In this document: piece by piece, positions 62,951-64,000 of the stretch
Layout: the number at the start of each line of letters is the position of its first letter
Numbering within the stretch: the first letter of the stretch is position 1
Assembly (NCBI GenBank): GCA_003170475.1
Contig: PMZI01000079.1
Location: forward strand, 15,191 to 79,190
From: Ignavibacteriota bacterium
Lineage (GTDB): Bacteria > Bacteroidota > Ignavibacteria > UBA10030
Direction of reading: 5' to 3'
Length of the DNA: 64,000 nucleotides
Notes under the pieces: model-generated
The model's database searches: none
What the model saw: only the letters and a program-made list of their open reading frames with translations
What the model was told of the DNA's origin: nothing
Translations under genes and position numbers: made by a program

Positions 62951-64000
62951 TCACCTGCTGGTGTTTGTTTGTCGTAGCTGGCTCTCGGAATCAATGAGGT
63001 ATGCTCCGCTTACGGCCACGGATTCGCCTTCAAGGAGCCCGCCAAGGACTTGATAGAACCTATCGGTTCGTTCGCCTAGGACAACCTGCCTGGGTTCAAA
63101 AACCCCGCGCTCACGCTCAATCCATACAACATCCGTCTTTCCATTCGAGATAACAGCTGTCGCCGGGATGACGAGCGACTTCGAGAGGGGAACGAGGATT
63201 GTCGCGTGTGCATACATTTCGGGTTTGAGCCGTGCGGTTGGATTTTCCAGAATAGCGCGAACGCGCACAGTGCGCGTTGTAGGGTCCATAGTCGGACTTA
63301 TGAATGATACCTTGCCTGAGAAGGTGTGCACTGGAATGCCTTCCATGGAAGCTTCGACAGTCTGACCCAGGTGGAGCGAAGCTACATCGGTTTCATAGAC
63401 ATCAAGCTGAAGCCAAACAGTCCGTAGATCGGAGATATCGAACAATGACTCACCGGCAGAAACATATTTTTGCAAGTCGACGTTTTTCTTAAGAACGGTG
63501 CCTTCGAGAGGGGAATAGATCGTGACCGAAGTCTCGGGCGTTTGATCCTTCGCGAGTTTGTCGATCTGCTGATCGGTGAACCCCCAGAGCCTAAGTTTGA
63601 CTCTAGATTGCTTGAGCAGATCAGACCCGTCTTGATTAATGCTCGGTGAGTTCAGGGCAACAAGGAACTCTCGTTGCGCTGTTATCGCATCCGGGCTGTA
63701 GATCTCTGCGACCGGCTCGCCCGATTTGACAGTTTGACCGACAAAGGAGACGAAGAGTCGCTCAATTCTGCCGCCAAACCTTGCTGTAATTTGCCGTGTG
63801 CTTGTTTCTGCCACATCGATCTTCCCCGCTGCCGAGATTTCCTTGACGAGAGATGCGCTATGAACAGATGTCGTGGAGATGTTGGCGCGAATCTGCTCTG
63901 CGGCCGACAACTCAACAGAATCCTGAGAGCGGCTGGAGTCTCTATGGACTTGCGTTGCCGAGACCCTCACCAGTGTCATGTGGCAAATTGGGCAGGCGCC
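62951..64000 (-). CDS. cusB: Periplasmic adaptor CusB/CzcB (5' end beyond the window)
   Basis: Membrane-fusion adaptor linking CusA to an outer-membrane channel; the N-terminus is cut by the window edge. Lipoyl/hairpin parts (TARFGGRIERLFVSFVGQTV, YSPLEGTVLKKNV), barrel-sandwich and beta-barrel strands (DLRTVWLQLDVYETD, GKVSFISPTMDPTTRTVRVRA) and the C-terminal YLIDSESQL are present. The frame continues upstream of the first ATG (63979) as ACPICHMTLV. This is the end of a heavy-metal-binding domain of the YTCPMHP...CPICGM type, so the ATG is internal. His replaces the usual Gly in CPICG. An outer-membrane cusC may lie outside. Confidence 0.88.
   Translation of the reverse strand, partial: GACPICHMTLVRVSATQVHRDSSRSQDSVELSAAEQIRANISTTSVHSASLVKEISAAGKIDVAETSTRQITARFGGRIERLFVSFVGQTVKSGEPVAEIYSPDAITAQREFLVALNSPSINQDGSDLLKQSRVKLRLWGFTDQQIDKLAKDQTPETSVTIYSPLEGTVLKKNVDLQKYVSAGESLFDISDLRTVWLQLDVYETDVASLHLGQTVEASMEGIPVHTFSGKVSFISPTMDPTTRTVRVRAILENPTARLKPEMYAHATILVPLSKSLVIPATAVISNGKTDVVWIERERGVFEPRQVVLGERTDRFYQVLGGLLEGESVAVSGAYLIDSESQLRQTNTSR

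Noticed and set aside
1-64000. CRISPR arrays, insertion sequences, prophage or replication origin
   Set aside because: No regularly spaced repeats, transposase, phage structural or dnaA-box clusters were seen on reading either strand.

Overview
The window is a gene-dense bacterial chromosome segment of roughly 50% GC (by eye). It has mostly same-strand runs of genes with 1-23 nt overlaps and many non-ATG starts. The mix of genes points to the Bacteroidota/Chlorobiota/Ignavibacteriota assemblage, most likely an Ignavibacteria-like lineage, although this is inference from content. The clues are small outer-membrane beta-barrels, a surface metalloprotease with a type IX secretion (T9SS)-like C-terminal domain, a PorW/SprE-like TPR lipoprotein, a two-subunit B12 mutase, class 1B PyrD/PyrK and a pterin operon like that of green sulfur bacteria. 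No insertion sequence, phage or CRISPR array was seen.

Layout. 0.1-3.5 kb: rny-coaE-argD-like. 3.6-5.8 kb: three secreted beta-barrel proteins, two of them paralogous. 6-13.6 kb: purF-pgsA-ftsY-dipeptide epimerase-mutL-acyl-CoA mutase large subunit. 13.6-18.1 kb: DPPR-synthase-like UbiA protein, DUF362 protein, EamA transporter, a small secreted protein, maf and the B12-binding mutase subunit. 18.2-23.3 kb, minus strand: cspA with a long leader, a family B DNA polymerase with a decayed exonuclease site, a slipin and NfeD. 23.4-24.6 kb: two tRNA-Ser genes, a dead response-regulator pseudogene and a second tRNA-Ser copy broken by palindromic inserts. 24.7-26.4 kb: perR and two peroxiredoxins. 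26.4-28.8 kb: PTPS-folE-SDR-SDR, a candidate tetrahydrobiopterin operon. 29-35.9 kb: TPR lipoprotein, pyrK-pyrD, folC, rho. 36-39.2 kb: thiolase, hydroxyacyl-CoA dehydrogenase, acyl-CoA dehydrogenase. 39.6-46 kb: lemA-TPM-histidine kinase-two receivers-TPM-nitrilase. 46.2-50 kb: htpX, an unknown membrane protein, a CapA-like protein, bamD and a thioesterase. 50-54 kb: FG-GAP propeller protein and metalloprotease. 54-59 kb: ccmABCDEF with a CxxxY-type CcmE. 59.1-64 kb, minus strand: cusB (cut by the window edge)-cusA-secreted HMA protein.

How the genes work together. The core genes cover RNA turnover, CoA synthesis, purine, pyrimidine and folate synthesis, mismatch repair, membrane targeting and transcription termination. 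The accessory parts form recognisable modules. These are peroxide defence (PerR with two peroxiredoxins and candidate operators), tetrahydropterin synthesis, short-chain acyl-CoA metabolism (beta-oxidation enzymes plus the B12 mutase), envelope surveillance (LemA/TPM/two-component, HtpX, BamD), cytochrome c maturation and Cu/Ag efflux.

The most unusual items are the palindrome-interrupted tRNA-Ser copy, the exonuclease-degenerate polymerase coupled to slipin/NfeD, the PTPS-folE-SDR-SDR operon, and the LemA/TPM-bracketed signalling cluster that contains a receiver fused to a His-less DHp domain.
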